A stretch of DNA of 64,000 bases from positions 60,815 to 124,814 of the forward strand of contig NZ_JABBNB010000017.1 in assembly GCF_012933505.1 (NCBI RefSeq). The letters are read 5' to 3'. Shown here piece by piece: positions 9,594 through 18,203 of this stretch. The position numbers and the translations under genes are program-made. Below the pieces are notes generated by a model. It worked only from the letters and a program-made list of their open reading frames with translations, had not been told where the DNA came from and did no database searches. The DNA is from Gordonia asplenii (GTDB lineage: Bacteria > Actinomycetota > Actinomycetes > Mycobacteriales > Mycobacteriaceae). Within the stretch, counting starts at the first letter, position 1, and each line of letters opens with the position of its first letter.

Positions 9594-9794
9594 CAAAACC
9601 TCCAAGGCTGTCGAGGTGGGCTGACTTCGACACTGTCACCTTGTGGGGGTCGTCACACTAGGCAAAACCCTAGGCCTACACCAGGGTGAAATTGATCGAT
9701 GCTGATTATGAAACCGAGCAATCAAAGTACTTCTCCTTTATTTATGATGCGACGTACGCTACAAAGAGTGTCGGACAGCTTCGAGGGAGGACCG
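9594..9794. promoter_or_regulatory. Divergent control region between benA and the LysR gene
   Basis: This 200-base gap must contain the benA promoter and probably that of the divergent LysR gene. A dyad CTAGG (9658-9662), CAAAAC, CCTAG (9669-9673) overlaps a second palindrome TAGGCCTA (9671-9678). LysR-type regulators commonly bind such dyads upstream of divergent targets, so this is a candidate operator. It does not match the BenM/CatM consensus known from Acinetobacter. The more AT-rich stretch 9700-9760 is compatible with a promoter, but no boxes were assigned. Confidence 0.45.
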
Positions 9795-10697
9795 ATGGAA
9801 CTACGCCATCTCCGCTACTTCGCCGCGGTCGCCGACACGTGCCACTTCGGCCAAGCGGCGAAACGCCTACACGTGGCCCAGCCCGCACTGTCGTACGCGA
9901 TCCGGCAGCTCGAAGCCGAGCTCGACGTTGCGCTGTTCACCCGCACAACCCGCCAGGTCGCGCTGACGCCGGCCGGCGAATACTTCCGCGACGAGGTGGA
10001 GCGGATCCTGGCGTCCGTCGACAACGCGGTGCACGGTGTTCGACGCCTGGCCGACGGTCGCAGCGGCCTGATCCGATTGGGCCTCACCGGCACAGCCGCC
10101 TTCTCCCACCTCCCGCAGATCGCGCGGACCATGCAGCAAGAGCTGCCGGGCGTCGCCCTGCAGATTCAGACCGACATGCTGACGCCCGAACAGTGCAATG
10201 GATTACGCAGCGGCACAATGGAACTGGGCATTCTGCGGCCGCCGGCGATCGGCGAGGACATCGAACTGCGCACCATCGCTCACGAGCCGCTGGTGCTCGC
10301 CGTGTCGGCCGAACACCGCCTCGCGTCCGAACCCGTCGTGTCACTTGCCGATCTGCGATCGGAGCCGTTCGTGATGTATGGCAACCGCGAGTCGGCGGTG
10401 ACGTCGGTGCTGTTGCGGTCGTGTCGGCAGGCCGGCTTCACTCCGCATCGAGAGCACGAGGCTCCGGGCACCGCGGTCCTGCTCGCCCTGGTCACCGCTG
10501 GACTCGGCGTCGGCGTGGTGCCGGCATCGGTTCGGTCACTTCCATTGGACGGCTTGGTAATTCGCGATCTGCCCGATGCCGGTGAAGTGGAGCTGGCGCT
10601 CGCCTGGCGGCGTAGCAACGACCACCCGCTCGTCGAGGCGGTCGGCAGGCTGATCGAGTCGCTGTACGCCGCCGACGCGGCGTCGGCAGGCCACTGA
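9795..10697 (+). CDS. LysR-family transcriptional regulator of the BenM/CatR group
   Basis: A 300-residue LysR regulator: an N-terminal winged helix (MELRHLRYFAAVADTCHFG, then AAKRLHVAQPALSYAIRQLE) and a C-terminal periplasmic-binding-like effector domain. The ATG at 9795 is preceded by GAGGGAGG, and the protein then begins exactly where family members do, so the longer upstream frame is not used. It is divergent from benA, the classical arrangement of a LysR activator and its target, and is followed 28 bases later by an AAA+ ATPase gene. Response to benzoate or cis,cis-muconate is inferred from context. Confidence 0.85.
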   Translation: MELRHLRYFAAVADTCHFGQAAKRLHVAQPALSYAIRQLEAELDVALFTRTTRQVALTPAGEYFRDEVERILASVDNAVHGVRRLADGRSGLIRLGLTGTAAFSHLPQIARTMQQELPGVALQIQTDMLTPEQCNGLRSGTMELGILRPPAIGEDIELRTIAHEPLVLAVSAEHRLASEPVVSLADLRSEPFVMYGNRESAVTSVLLRSCRQAGFTPHREHEAPGTAVLLALVTAGLGVGVVPASVRSLPLDGLVIRDLPDAGEVELALAWRRSNDHPLVEAVGRLIESLYAADAASAGH

Positions 10698-10725
10698 GTC
10701 ACGTGGCTCCGAGGAAAGGACCATC

Positions 10726-12336
10726 ATGCTGATAGCTCCCACCGAACTCGTCGCGGCGACGGCGTCGGACGATCTCGCCGCGGCCCGGCGTCAGGCGAAG
10801 TCATGGCGGTCACCGGAGATGAGCATCGCCGATCACGACCTCACCGATGTCGCGCTCGCCGACCTCGCGTCCACGGCCACAACGGTTTCCGACGCCTCGT
10901 TCGCGCGGGCGGTATCGGCGATCCGATCGGCCCGATCCGGCGACTTCCCCGTGATCCCGCACATCGACGCCGCCACGGAGATCTTCCGCTCCTTCCTTCG
11001 GCACGACATCATCGACGGCTGGCTCTATGTCCGTGAATCCGACGGGTACCTGCATCCGTACTTGGTCATGAACATCACCATGGAGCATGCCGACCGGACC
11101 CGGGGCCCGCGGATCAAATTCACCATGGAGGCCGACAACCCGACTGTCAAACGTCCTTCTCGCGCACCACGATTGCTGTACTTCGAGGAGACCGAGATCG
11201 CCGGGAAGACCCCCGCCGACGTACTGCTCGCCGGCGGCGCCTACAAGGAGACAGCCGAGCTGAAGGCCGAGTATCAGGCTCGACGCGACGAGTTCGCGCG
11301 CATCATCGACGACGGATTCGGGGCGCAATACCGGTTCTCCGGCCGAGCCATCCGGACCGACGACTACCGGTCCCCCAACCGCCGGGAGAACCGGAAGGTC
11401 GTGCACGACGTCGCGCCCAATGAGATTGCGGCACTTCGGATGGTGGCACCGTCGGTGTTGTTCGCCGACGTCGCCGCCGAACCGCACGGCAACGGCGCTG
11501 GTGGTTTCGGCACGGTTCCGGTGATCACCGCGGTGCGGGTCTTCGACCTCGGAGCACAGGATTTTCTGGACGTGAACACCGGGGATCTTGTTCCCTACCA
11601 GTACGATCCACATCTGCAGGACAAGTTGGTGCTGCCCGACGACCAGCGCGAGTTGCTCAACATTCTCACCACCGACATCTCGGTGTTCACCGGCGACATC
11701 ATCGACGGCAAGGCCGCGGGCAATGTGATTCTGGCGATGGGGCGACCCGGCGTCGGAAAGACGCTGACCGCCGAGGTATACGCGGAAGTGACTGGGCGGC
11801 CGCTGTATTCGATTCATTCGGGGTCGTTGGGCATCACCGCCGAGCTGGTGCGCAAGAACCTCGAGGTGATCTTCGACCGCGCTAAACGTTGGGATGCGGT
11901 ATTGCTGCTCGACGAGGCCGACGTGTTCGTGATGGAACGCGGAATGGACTTGGGACAGAACGCGATCGTCGCCGAATTCCTGCGCACGCTCGAGTACTTC
12001 GACGGTCTCCTGTTCTTGACCACCAACCGGATCGACGGCGTCGACGAGGCGATCCTCGCGCGGTGCGCCGCCGTCATCGAGTATCAGCCGCCCGGTCCCG
12101 ACGACGCCCGCCAGGTGTGGACGATTCTCGCCGCCGGAAACGATGTGGTGCTCGACGACACGCTGCTCGACGACCTCGTCGGCGGCTTCCCCGACATCAC
12201 ACCACGAGACATAAAGATGTTGCTGCGCTTGGCATTGCGGATGGCAGCGCATCGGGACGTCGAGTTGGACGCGTCGGTGTTCGAAAGCAGTGCCCGATTC
12301 CGCGGGCTGCATTACGTGCGGTCGGAGGACCGGTAG
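10726..12336 (+). CDS. AAA+ ATPase of unknown function
   Basis: A 536-residue cytosolic protein with a C-terminal AAA+ module: Walker A GRPGVGKT (339-346), Walker B LLLDEADVF (Asp396, Glu397), and sensor region LFLTTNRIDGVDEAILARC. The N-terminal half, about 1-300, has no family I recognise and may recognise substrate. GAGGAAAGG precedes the ATG. It lies 28 bases after the LysR gene on the same strand and may be co-transcribed with it. Proteins of this shape remodel or unfold other proteins; a role in maturing or protecting the dioxygenase would be speculation. Confidence 0.75.
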   Translation: MLIAPTELVAATASDDLAAARRQAKSWRSPEMSIADHDLTDVALADLASTATTVSDASFARAVSAIRSARSGDFPVIPHIDAATEIFRSFLRHDIIDGWLYVRESDGYLHPYLVMNITMEHADRTRGPRIKFTMEADNPTVKRPSRAPRLLYFEETEIAGKTPADVLLAGGAYKETAELKAEYQARRDEFARIIDDGFGAQYRFSGRAIRTDDYRSPNRRENRKVVHDVAPNEIAALRMVAPSVLFADVAAEPHGNGAGGFGTVPVITAVRVFDLGAQDFLDVNTGDLVPYQYDPHLQDKLVLPDDQRELLNILTTDISVFTGDIIDGKAAGNVILAMGRPGVGKTLTAEVYAEVTGRPLYSIHSGSLGITAELVRKNLEVIFDRAKRWDAVLLLDEADVFVMERGMDLGQNAIVAEFLRTLEYFDGLLFLTTNRIDGVDEAILARCAAVIEYQPPGPDDARQVWTILAAGNDVVLDDTLLDDLVGGFPDITPRDIKMLLRLALRMAAHRDVELDASVFESSARFRGLHYVRSEDR

Positions 12337-12833
12337 GGCTTACCAGCGGACCGGGAGTACCGCGGCTGGTTGCGTTGGCATGACATCTCGCCGCCCCTTC
12401 ATTACACCGAAAACTCGCGAGCTCGTTGTGCGATCACACCCGCTCCCCGAGTGCCGAAGCGAGGAACGAGCTTCGGTGTAACGAGGGGTCTGGTGAGACG
12501 AACTCGCGAAGTGACTACCTGTGCGACCGAAAAGCGACGATTGCGAACGTGTGTGAGCAGACGAGCCATCGGAAGTCTTCATGGCGGCAGGATGGTGCGT
12601 CCGGTCGGTGTCATCTGCCCTGCGGATAGTGATTCGTCCCCGACGTGGATTGCTGTCTCGCCGACCCCTCGATACACCGAAGCTCGTTCCTCGCTTCGGC
12701 ACTCGGGGAGCGGGGTGGTTTTGCGCGCCGACATTACCGGGTTGGGAGCGGGGTGGTTGTGCGGAGCGGTTCCTCGCTTCGGCACTCGGGGAGCCGGGCG
12801 CTCACGGAGCAAGTAACCACCGCTCCACGAACA
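12337..12833. repeat. Repeat-filled region between convergent AAA+ and catA genes
   Basis: One full forward copy of the dispersed palindromic repeat (about 12441-12488), one reverse copy (about 12664-12714), a degenerate copy near 12393-12425 and a truncated one near 12770-12795. Open frames over it are translated repeats. No gene is supported. Confidence 0.8.
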
Positions 12834-12861
12834 GGCCCGGCGTCGAATGCGACGCCGGGCC
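12834..12861 (-). terminator. Hairpin terminator of the cat operon
   Basis: Perfect 12-bp stem GGCCCGGCGTCG (12834-12845), loop AATG, CGACGCCGGGCC (12850-12861), 17 bases after the catA stop. There is no strong T-run on either side, as is common in actinobacteria. Confidence 0.75.
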
Positions 12862-12878
12862 GGTGACTGTTGCGGGAC

Positions 12879-13754
12879 CTACTGTTCGGGGGCCATCACG
12901 AAGTCGTAGTAGGTGATCTCGCCCTCGGCGTCGGGGTTGTCCTGCGGGTCGAGCATCAGTTCGGGCTTGACGGCCGACGCGATGTCGTCCGAGTTATGCG
13001 GGTCGCCCGGGAAGTACAGCTGCGTGGTGATGAGCTGATGGTCGGGTGCGCTGACCTTGAAATGCAGGTGAGCCGGGCGCCAGGCGTGCCATCCGGCGGC
13101 CTCGATCAACTGGCCGCAGGCGCCCTCCGTCGGGATCTGGTACGGCGCGGGACGCAGCGTGTGGATCTCGAACCTGCCGTCGTCGTTGGCGATCCACGTG
13201 CCGCGGAGGTTCCATTCGGGCAGGCCGGGAGCGAACTGCGAGTAGAAGCCGAGATCGTCGGCGTGCCACAACTCGAGCTTGGCTCCGGCCAGCGGACGGC
13301 CGTCGACCGACCGGACCTGGCCGGCGAACACGAGCGGGGTTCCCGGCTCGCCGTCGCGCATGGGAATCGTTCCGTTCCAAGACAATTCGGGCGAGCCGCC
13401 GATGTAGTACGGGCCTTCGATGGTGCCCTTCGAGCCCTCGCGGTCGGCATTGGCGACCTCTTCGACCGAGTGCTCCAGCCAGACGTCGAGGAACAGCGGC
13501 CACTCGCCGTCTTCGCCGACCTTGATCAGCCATGCCTTGAGTGCGTTGTACTCCTCGTAGCTGACCTTGTCGTCGAGGACGGTGTCGTTGATGGCCTTGA
13601 TCACCTTGCCGGCGAGATAGCTCACGCGCTGGGTGTCGATGACGCCGGAACGTCCGCCCGCGGCGGCCATCCGCTCCTGGAACTGGGCCGAGGCGTTTGC
13701 GCCGGAATCGGCCGCCTTCGCGCTGACTTCGGAATCAAAGCTGGTGTCGGTCAT
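12879..13754 (-). CDS. catA: Catechol 1,2-dioxygenase (intradiol)
   Basis: A non-haem Fe(III) intradiol dioxygenase of 291 residues that cleaves catechol to cis,cis-muconate. The four iron ligands are visible as Tyr171 (LGFYSQF), Tyr205 (RPAPYQIP), His229 and His231 (RPAHLHF). The N-terminal helical dimerisation domain (about 40-105) and GPYYIGG are typical. The preceding AGGGAGTTCGAC supports the ATG at 13754. It is the last gene of catB-catC-catA, 77 bases after catC, with a hairpin in the gap. It receives catechol from the ben products encoded upstream. Confidence 0.95.
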   Translation of the reverse strand: MTDTSFDSEVSAKAADSGANASAQFQERMAAAGGRSGVIDTQRVSYLAGKVIKAINDTVLDDKVSYEEYNALKAWLIKVGEDGEWPLFLDVWLEHSVEEVANADREGSKGTIEGPYYIGGSPELSWNGTIPMRDGEPGTPLVFAGQVRSVDGRPLAGAKLELWHADDLGFYSQFAPGLPEWNLRGTWIANDDGRFEIHTLRPAPYQIPTEGACGQLIEAAGWHAWRPAHLHFKVSAPDHQLITTQLYFPGDPHNSDDIASAVKPELMLDPQDNPDAEGEITYYDFVMAPEQ

Positions 13755-13800
13755 GTCGAACTCCCTTGTTTCTCGTTCTGCTGTGTTGTTTCTGTGTTGA

Positions 13801-13823
13801 CCGGAAAGGGGCTGCCTTTCCGG
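13801..13823 (-). terminator. Hairpin in the catC-catA gap
   Basis: CCGGAAAGG (13801-13809), GGCTG, CCTTTCCGG (13815-13823): a perfect 9-bp stem immediately after the catC stop, with no T-run. It may be a weak terminator, an mRNA processing site, or a barrier against 3' decay that sets the catA dose relative to catBC. Confidence 0.5.
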
Positions 13824-13831
13824 GGTGGTAC

Positions 13832-14116
13832 TCAGCTTGCGGCGATGTCGGATGGGTGCGTGGCCAGCGGCGTCACCTTGATGTCCATATAGGCGAACAA
13901 CGGCAATCCGGAGAGGATGGCGTGCAACTCGTCGTTGTCGGCGACGTCGAAGATGGAGAAGTTCGAGTACTCACCGACGATCCGCCAGATATGCGGCCAT
14001 TTGCCCGCGCGTTGCAGTTCCTGCGAGTAGGCCTTCTCGCGGGCGACGGTGTCGGCCCGGGTGTCCGGGTCGAGGTCGTGGGGGATGGAGACATCCATCC
14101 GAACGTGGAAAAGCAT
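13832..14116 (-). CDS. catC: Muconolactone delta-isomerase
   Basis: A 94-residue enzyme that isomerises muconolactone to 3-oxoadipate enol-lactone. It matches the short ferredoxin-like family, starting MLFHVRMDVSIP and containing REKAYSQELQRAGKWPHIWR and LSGLPLF. The ATG at 14116 is used: family members start at this residue, and AAGGA lies ten bases upstream; the in-frame TTG at 14125 is too close to that site. It lies 28 bases after catB. Confidence 0.93.
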   Translation of the reverse strand: MLFHVRMDVSIPHDLDPDTRADTVAREKAYSQELQRAGKWPHIWRIVGEYSNFSIFDVADNDELHAILSGLPLFAYMDIKVTPLATHPSDIAAS

Positions 14117-14144
14117 TGCGGTCAAATCCTTCTCGTGGAGACGT

Positions 14145-15248
14145 TCACTTGTCGGTCCGGTAGCGGGCGAGTTTCTCGTCGTCGATCTCGATCCCCAGTC
14201 CGACGCCGGACAGCCGATGCAGATAGCCGTCGACGATCTGCAGTGGACGGGTGAGCAAGTCGTCGCTCATGTCGAGGAAGTTCGACAGTTCGCCCGCGTG
14301 GCGCGCGGTGCGCTCGTACGCGGCGCCGAACGCGAGGGTCGCCGCAGTGCCGACCTGGCCGTCGATCTGGTTGCCCATCACGATGTCGAGGCCGAGACTC
14401 TCGGCGAGATGGTGCACTCGCTGCGACACGGTGAACCCGGTGCGGGCGGTCTTGATGCTGACCGCGGTCGCGGCGCCGGCGAGAACCTCACGGGCGACGT
14501 TGGCCGGCGTGGGCACCGATTCGTCGGCGATGAACGGGACGTCGACCTGTTCGACGAGCCAGCGTCGGCCCAGCACGTCGTCGGCGGGGCAGAGCTCCTC
14601 GGCGAACAGCAGCCCGAGGTCGTCCATCTGCCGCATCGCGCGGGCCGACTCGGCCGCGGTCCAACCGCGATTGCCGTCGACGTACAGATCGATATCTTCG
14701 CCGAACCGCTCCCGCAACGCGCGCACGACGTCGACGTCGAGGTTGATCGGACGACGCCCCACTTTCACCTTGAAGGTGCTGATGCCGTAGCGCTCACGCA
14801 TGCGTTCGGCCTCGGCGACCATCTTGGCCGGCTCGGCGAATCCGAGCATGTGCGAAACCCGAAGTCGATCGGTGTACCCGCCGAGCAGGTCGGTGACCGC
14901 CAGGTCGAGGGTCTTGCCGAGAGCGTCCCAAATCGCCATGTCCACAGCGGATTTAGCCGTCGGGTTACCCACGGTGCGGTCCAGTCGGGCGCGCACCACT
15001 TCGCGTTCGAGGAGCGTCAGCCCGACGACGTCGGGGGCGAAGATGTCCTCGACGACAGCGACGATGCCCTTCTGCGTCTCGCCGTAGGTGAACGGGCGCG
15101 GGGGAGCTTCGGCGACGCCGACGATGCCGTCTTCGGTATGGATGCGGACGAGCACATGTTCGGCGACGTGGACTTCACCGGAGGCGAAGCGCAGTGGTTT
15201 CAGGTACGGGATGGCGAAGGGTATGGCCTCTACCGCAGTGATCTTCAT
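14145..15248 (-). CDS. catB: Muconate cycloisomerase
   Basis: An enolase-superfamily enzyme of 367 residues that lactonises cis,cis-muconate to muconolactone. Catalytic features are the KVKVG lysine pair, metal ligands in YVDGNRGW, FAEELCP and FIADESV, and the second lysine in VSIKTARTG. The ATG at 15248 follows GGAGG and the residues after it (MKITAVEAIPF) are a family-typical start. It is the first gene of a catB-catC-catA operon; in many related actinobacteria the order is catA-catB-catC, so the order here is rearranged. Confidence 0.93.
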   Translation of the reverse strand: MKITAVEAIPFAIPYLKPLRFASGEVHVAEHVLVRIHTEDGIVGVAEAPPRPFTYGETQKGIVAVVEDIFAPDVVGLTLLEREVVRARLDRTVGNPTAKSAVDMAIWDALGKTLDLAVTDLLGGYTDRLRVSHMLGFAEPAKMVAEAERMRERYGISTFKVKVGRRPINLDVDVVRALRERFGEDIDLYVDGNRGWTAAESARAMRQMDDLGLLFAEELCPADDVLGRRWLVEQVDVPFIADESVPTPANVAREVLAGAATAVSIKTARTGFTVSQRVHHLAESLGLDIVMGNQIDGQVGTAATLAFGAAYERTARHAGELSNFLDMSDDLLTRPLQIVDGYLHRLSGVGLGIEIDDEKLARYRTDK

Positions 15249-15404
15249 TGCGTGCTCATCCTCCGGAGAATCAGTCGATTTCGATGCCCAGGCCCCTGTG
15301 ATATGGGCCACTAGAGACAAGCGTAGAACCGAGATCCATACAGAACAAGAACCTAAATTCGGGTTATTGAGCAGCAGTATTTATCAATAGGAGCGGGAAA
15401 GCCA
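15249..15404 (-). promoter_or_regulatory. Presumed promoter region of the cat operon
   Basis: This 156-base gap between the oxd terminator and catB must hold the cat promoter. It contains an imperfect dyad, AACC (about 15349-15352) and GGGTT (15361-15365) around an AT-rich centre, in a locally AT-rich stretch. No divergent cat regulator gene is present; the LysR regulator at 9.8 kb or an IclR regulator elsewhere could act here. Confidence 0.3.
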
Positions 15405-15432
15405 ACGGACCCGACGAAATCGTCGGGTCCGT
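15405..15432 (-). terminator. Terminator of the aldoxime dehydratase gene
   Basis: Perfect inverted repeat ACGGACCCGACGA (15405-15417), AA, TCGTCGGGTCCGT (15420-15432), 23 bases beyond the oxd stop. It insulates the cat promoter from upstream transcription. Confidence 0.75.
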
Positions 15433-15455
15433 CGGCCTGCGAGTGAGATCTCCAC

Positions 15456-16508
15456 TCAACTCCGAATCGCATCACGCATCATGCCGGTTCGCGGATGGCA
15501 GTTGATGTACTCAAACACCTGATTCTTCGCGTCGGCGACCGACACTTCGTGGTAGAGGCGGAGTTTGTCCAGCCCTTCGGCCACCTTGAAGAAGGTGGTG
15601 AAGATCCGAAGGTGGGTCGGATGGGATTCGGCCCAGCGTTCCAGCCGATCGAGTGACCGCCAGTGCCCGATGTTGTAACTCTCGTCTTCGAGGTTGCCGT
15701 CGGCATCGATGCTCTGCACGAATCGATTGCTGTAGCAGCCGACCGCCGCGCCGTTGTCGCGCAAGAAGTCCATCCCCGCCGTCAGCGTCGGAAGGATCTC
15801 GTCGAGGTAGAGCGAACGCTCCTCGGCTTGCGCCGCGCGCCACTCCTGTCCCGATCGGATGAGCGCGATGTTGTCGTGTCCGGCGACGACTACGCGGCCA
15901 CCCACGTCGGGATCGCCCGCGACGATACGCAACTCCCCCGCCGCCGACATCCAGTCATGCTGGGAGATCGGAAATCTGTCACGCATCGATCCCCAGTACC
16001 CGTGCTCCTCGATCTCGCCGCTGATACCGTCCATGACCGCGCCCACCCCGGGTAGATCGTCGGTGAATGCGTAGAGCGTCTCGAACTGCTCCGCGCGCGG
16101 AGCGATGGTCTCGCGAAAGTACCCGAGGCCGTCGGAGAGGCGTTCGGGCGAATCCCACCAATCGACGACCGCCGCACTGCGCAGCCATTCGCAGTGCTGG
16201 GCTGGATCTCGCCAGTAACCCACGACGATCAGATTGTCGAACCCGTCTGCGTCGACGTGCCACGTCACGTCGTGGTGATCGGGACGGTGTTCTCCGTCGA
16301 AGCTCGCGACGATGAGCGCGACGACGTCGAGCGCGGCCCGCTTGCGGTCCGGGTCGCGGTACTGCACCCCGAGATAGGCCATGACGACGTCGGTCAGCGA
16401 CTCGTCCGCACGACCCACCCACATCGGAAACGGTGGTCGGTAGTCATCGGGAACTCGTCGGGTCAAGGTGCGCGGACAGGTGAGATGGGTGTCGATAGCT
16501 GATTCCAC
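15456..16508 (-). CDS. oxd: Aldoxime dehydratase (haem-dependent)
   Basis: It dehydrates aldoximes to nitriles with a haem b that binds the substrate nitrogen directly. From the GTG at 16508 the protein is 350 residues, and the residues known from the Rhodococcus enzyme fall on identical numbers: Arg178, Ser219, proximal His299 (THLR) and distal His320 (LYHE). That agreement and the AAGGAG six to seven bases upstream decide the start; the longer open frame upstream is not used. The opening ESAIDTHLTCPRTLTRRVP is diagnostic. It lies downstream of an AraC regulator on the same strand and beside a nitrile hydratase-amidase operon, which would complete an aldoxime to nitrile to amide to acid route. 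Confidence 0.95.
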   Translation of the reverse strand: MESAIDTHLTCPRTLTRRVPDDYRPPFPMWVGRADESLTDVVMAYLGVQYRDPDRKRAALDVVALIVASFDGEHRPDHHDVTWHVDADGFDNLIVVGYWRDPAQHCEWLRSAAVVDWWDSPERLSDGLGYFRETIAPRAEQFETLYAFTDDLPGVGAVMDGISGEIEEHGYWGSMRDRFPISQHDWMSAAGELRIVAGDPDVGGRVVVAGHDNIALIRSGQEWRAAQAEERSLYLDEILPTLTAGMDFLRDNGAAVGCYSNRFVQSIDADGNLEDESYNIGHWRSLDRLERWAESHPTHLRIFTTFFKVAEGLDKLRLYHEVSVADAKNQVFEYINCHPRTGMMRDAIRS

Positions 16509-16619
16509 GAGGTACTCCTTCAACGGTGTGCGGGCTGAGCACCTTGAAGTTACGACGTTGTGCGACAAGCTATTTGATGGACAGCGACGAGAAATTGACG
16601 ATCCGTGCCCACCCACGCC

Positions 16620-17573
16620 TCACCTGACGGCCGCGCGGTAATCGCGCGGGCTCAGACCGTATTCCTGCTTGAAGGCACGACTGAACACCGCGAGATCACG
16701 AAACCCCCAGTCGGCTGAGATCTCCTGCAGAGACCTGCCGTTTCCCGAACTGACGATGTCACGGCGGCATCGCTCCAGTCGTCGGGCACGGATGGTTCGC
16801 GCCACCGTCGTGCCCTGTTCGGCGAACGCGCGGTGCAACTGCCGAGTGGACACCATCACTCCTGCGGCAACACCCGGCGGAGCGAGCGTGTCATCGGCCA
16901 GGTTGTCATCGATCCACTCCACCGCCGCACGGTAGAGACTCGAGTGGGGAGTCGACTGTCCAACCGCACCCCGCAGGATGGCATGGACCAGATCCCCGAC
17001 TTCCTCGACGACCGCCTGACCGGGCCCGTCGACGTCGGCCACCGGCCGGGATACGACGATGTCGTGCAGGAACCGGGCCAGCAGCCCGCTGGCACCGGCC
17101 CGTCCGTCGAACGCGACGGCGGTCAAGTCGCGAATGTCGGAATCGGTGAAGGACAGCGCGGCTCGTGGCCAGGTAAACACCTCCAGTCCCCACGATGCGT
17201 CGTCGGGGTGCCCGGCAAGACACCAGTCGAACGGACTCGTCGTGTCGTACAGGGTGAAGTCACCCGCATCCAACACGCACTCTCGGCCGTGCTGACGCAC
17301 GACGGCCCTGCCTCGTCGTACCATTCCGAGCTGCAGGTATGCGCTCGTGTCAGACCGAATCAGGTTGTCACTGCGCGCTATTCGCTGTTCCGTCGCGGTC
17401 ACGGTGGACACCTTGAGGTGGGCGTACTGCGATGTTCGGACAGCTCCGCTGAACCGGGGCGCTTCGACGACGTCCGAGACGTCGAGCGACACGAAGTGCT
17501 CGCGCAGCATCTCCGCCCAGTCGGCGGTTCTGGTGGTACGCGTGGGGAGCGCGAATCCGGATCGAACGAGCAT
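16620..17573 (-). CDS. AraC-family regulator of the aldoxime/nitrile locus
   Basis: A 317-residue regulator: an N-terminal AraC-binding-like sensor half (SDTSAYLQLGMVRRGRAVV and the cupin-like RECVLDAGDFTLYDT) and a C-terminal double helix-turn-helix (VMVSTRQLHRAF and ISADWGFRDLAVFSRAFKQ). The pattern matches NphR/NitR-type regulators linked to nitrile metabolism. The ATG at 17573 is chosen over the GTG at 17585, which forms part of the GTGAGG ribosome-site-like sequence. The oxd gene follows after 111 bases on the same strand, so oxd control is the likely role. Confidence 0.82.
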   Translation of the reverse strand: MLVRSGFALPTRTTRTADWAEMLREHFVSLDVSDVVEAPRFSGAVRTSQYAHLKVSTVTATEQRIARSDNLIRSDTSAYLQLGMVRRGRAVVRQHGRECVLDAGDFTLYDTTSPFDWCLAGHPDDASWGLEVFTWPRAALSFTDSDIRDLTAVAFDGRAGASGLLARFLHDIVVSRPVADVDGPGQAVVEEVGDLVHAILRGAVGQSTPHSSLYRAAVEWIDDNLADDTLAPPGVAAGVMVSTRQLHRAFAEQGTTVARTIRARRLERCRRDIVSSGNGRSLQEISADWGFRDLAVFSRAFKQEYGLSPRDYRAAVR

Positions 17574-17732
17574 GGTGTACCTCACTGACCTGGTCGACCG
17601 TACACGGCGCTGACGATCAACTGTTTGGCGCGCAGCGACAAGAACGCCCGTCGTGGACGACCGACGATATACCCAGACGTTCGACGCGACTGACGACAGG
17701 AGGTTCCGACCTTGGCTTCAGCGCCCTGCTTA

Positions 17733-17752
17733 CGATATGTTGACACATATCG
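17733..17752. promoter_or_regulatory. Palindromic operator upstream of the ArsR-type gene
   Basis: Perfect dyad CGATATGT (17733-17740), TGAC, ACATATCG (17745-17752), 44 bases before the ArsR-type start. A further ACATAT follows at 17754. The same half-site and 4-base spacer recur upstream of the amidase gene, which supports autoregulation plus control of the catabolic operon by the ArsR-type protein. Confidence 0.6.
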
Positions 17753-17796
17753 ACATATCAGGTGCGACGATCGCACGAAAGGGTTAGGCGACAACC

Positions 17797-18165
17797 GTGA
17801 CGACGCAGCGAAACCAGGAGCTGGCCTTCGCGGCACTGGCCGATCAAGTCCGACGACAGATTCTCGACACTCTCGCCACGCACGGCGAATGCAGTGCCGG
17901 TTTCATCAGCGATCAGATCACCAGCGTCGGACGCACCACGGTGTCCACCCACCTCAAAGCGCTTCGCCTGTCGGGCGTTATCGTCGAGCGCCGCGAGGGC
18001 CGCAATCGGCTCTTCTCCATCGACCCCGCCGGGCCCGCGAATGACGCATTGCAATTCCTCCACGGCGTACTGGAACGTGCGTTGAGCGCAGGTACCGAAT
18101 CACGAGTCGAACAAGCGCCTCCGGGCGCCACCGTCGACGACGCCGCGGGGCGTCGTAACGCGTAG
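17797..18165 (+). CDS. ArsR-family regulator, NhlD-like
   Basis: A 122-residue winged-helix protein with the ArsR pattern LAFAALADQVRRQILDTLA, then TTVSTHLKALRLSGVIVERR and GRNRLFSID. The arsenic-type cysteine pair in the recognition helix is absent, so it probably does not sense metal or metalloid in that way. It starts at GTG with a weak upstream purine run, so the exact start is less certain. In Rhodococcus rhodochrous J1 the low-molecular-mass nitrile hydratase is controlled by NhlD, an ArsR-like protein, together with AmiC-like NhlC; here an AmiC-like gene follows 38 bases later. Confidence 0.8.
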   Translation: MTTQRNQELAFAALADQVRRQILDTLATHGECSAGFISDQITSVGRTTVSTHLKALRLSGVIVERREGRNRLFSIDPAGPANDALQFLHGVLERALSAGTESRVEQAPPGATVDDAAGRRNA

Positions 18166-18203
18166 CCCCGCGCAACCCTCTCATCCACAGGCGGGCGGTA
18201 GAC

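Noticed and set aside
10810..12312. A 500-codon minus-strand frame opposite the AAA+ gene
   Set aside because: Antisense shadow of a gene with intact Walker A and B motifs; no recognisable domains.
13801..13823. Reading the catC-catA hairpin as a full terminator splitting the operon
   Set aside because: The stem is only 9 bp, has no T-run, and catA has no obvious separate promoter; attenuation or processing is more likely.
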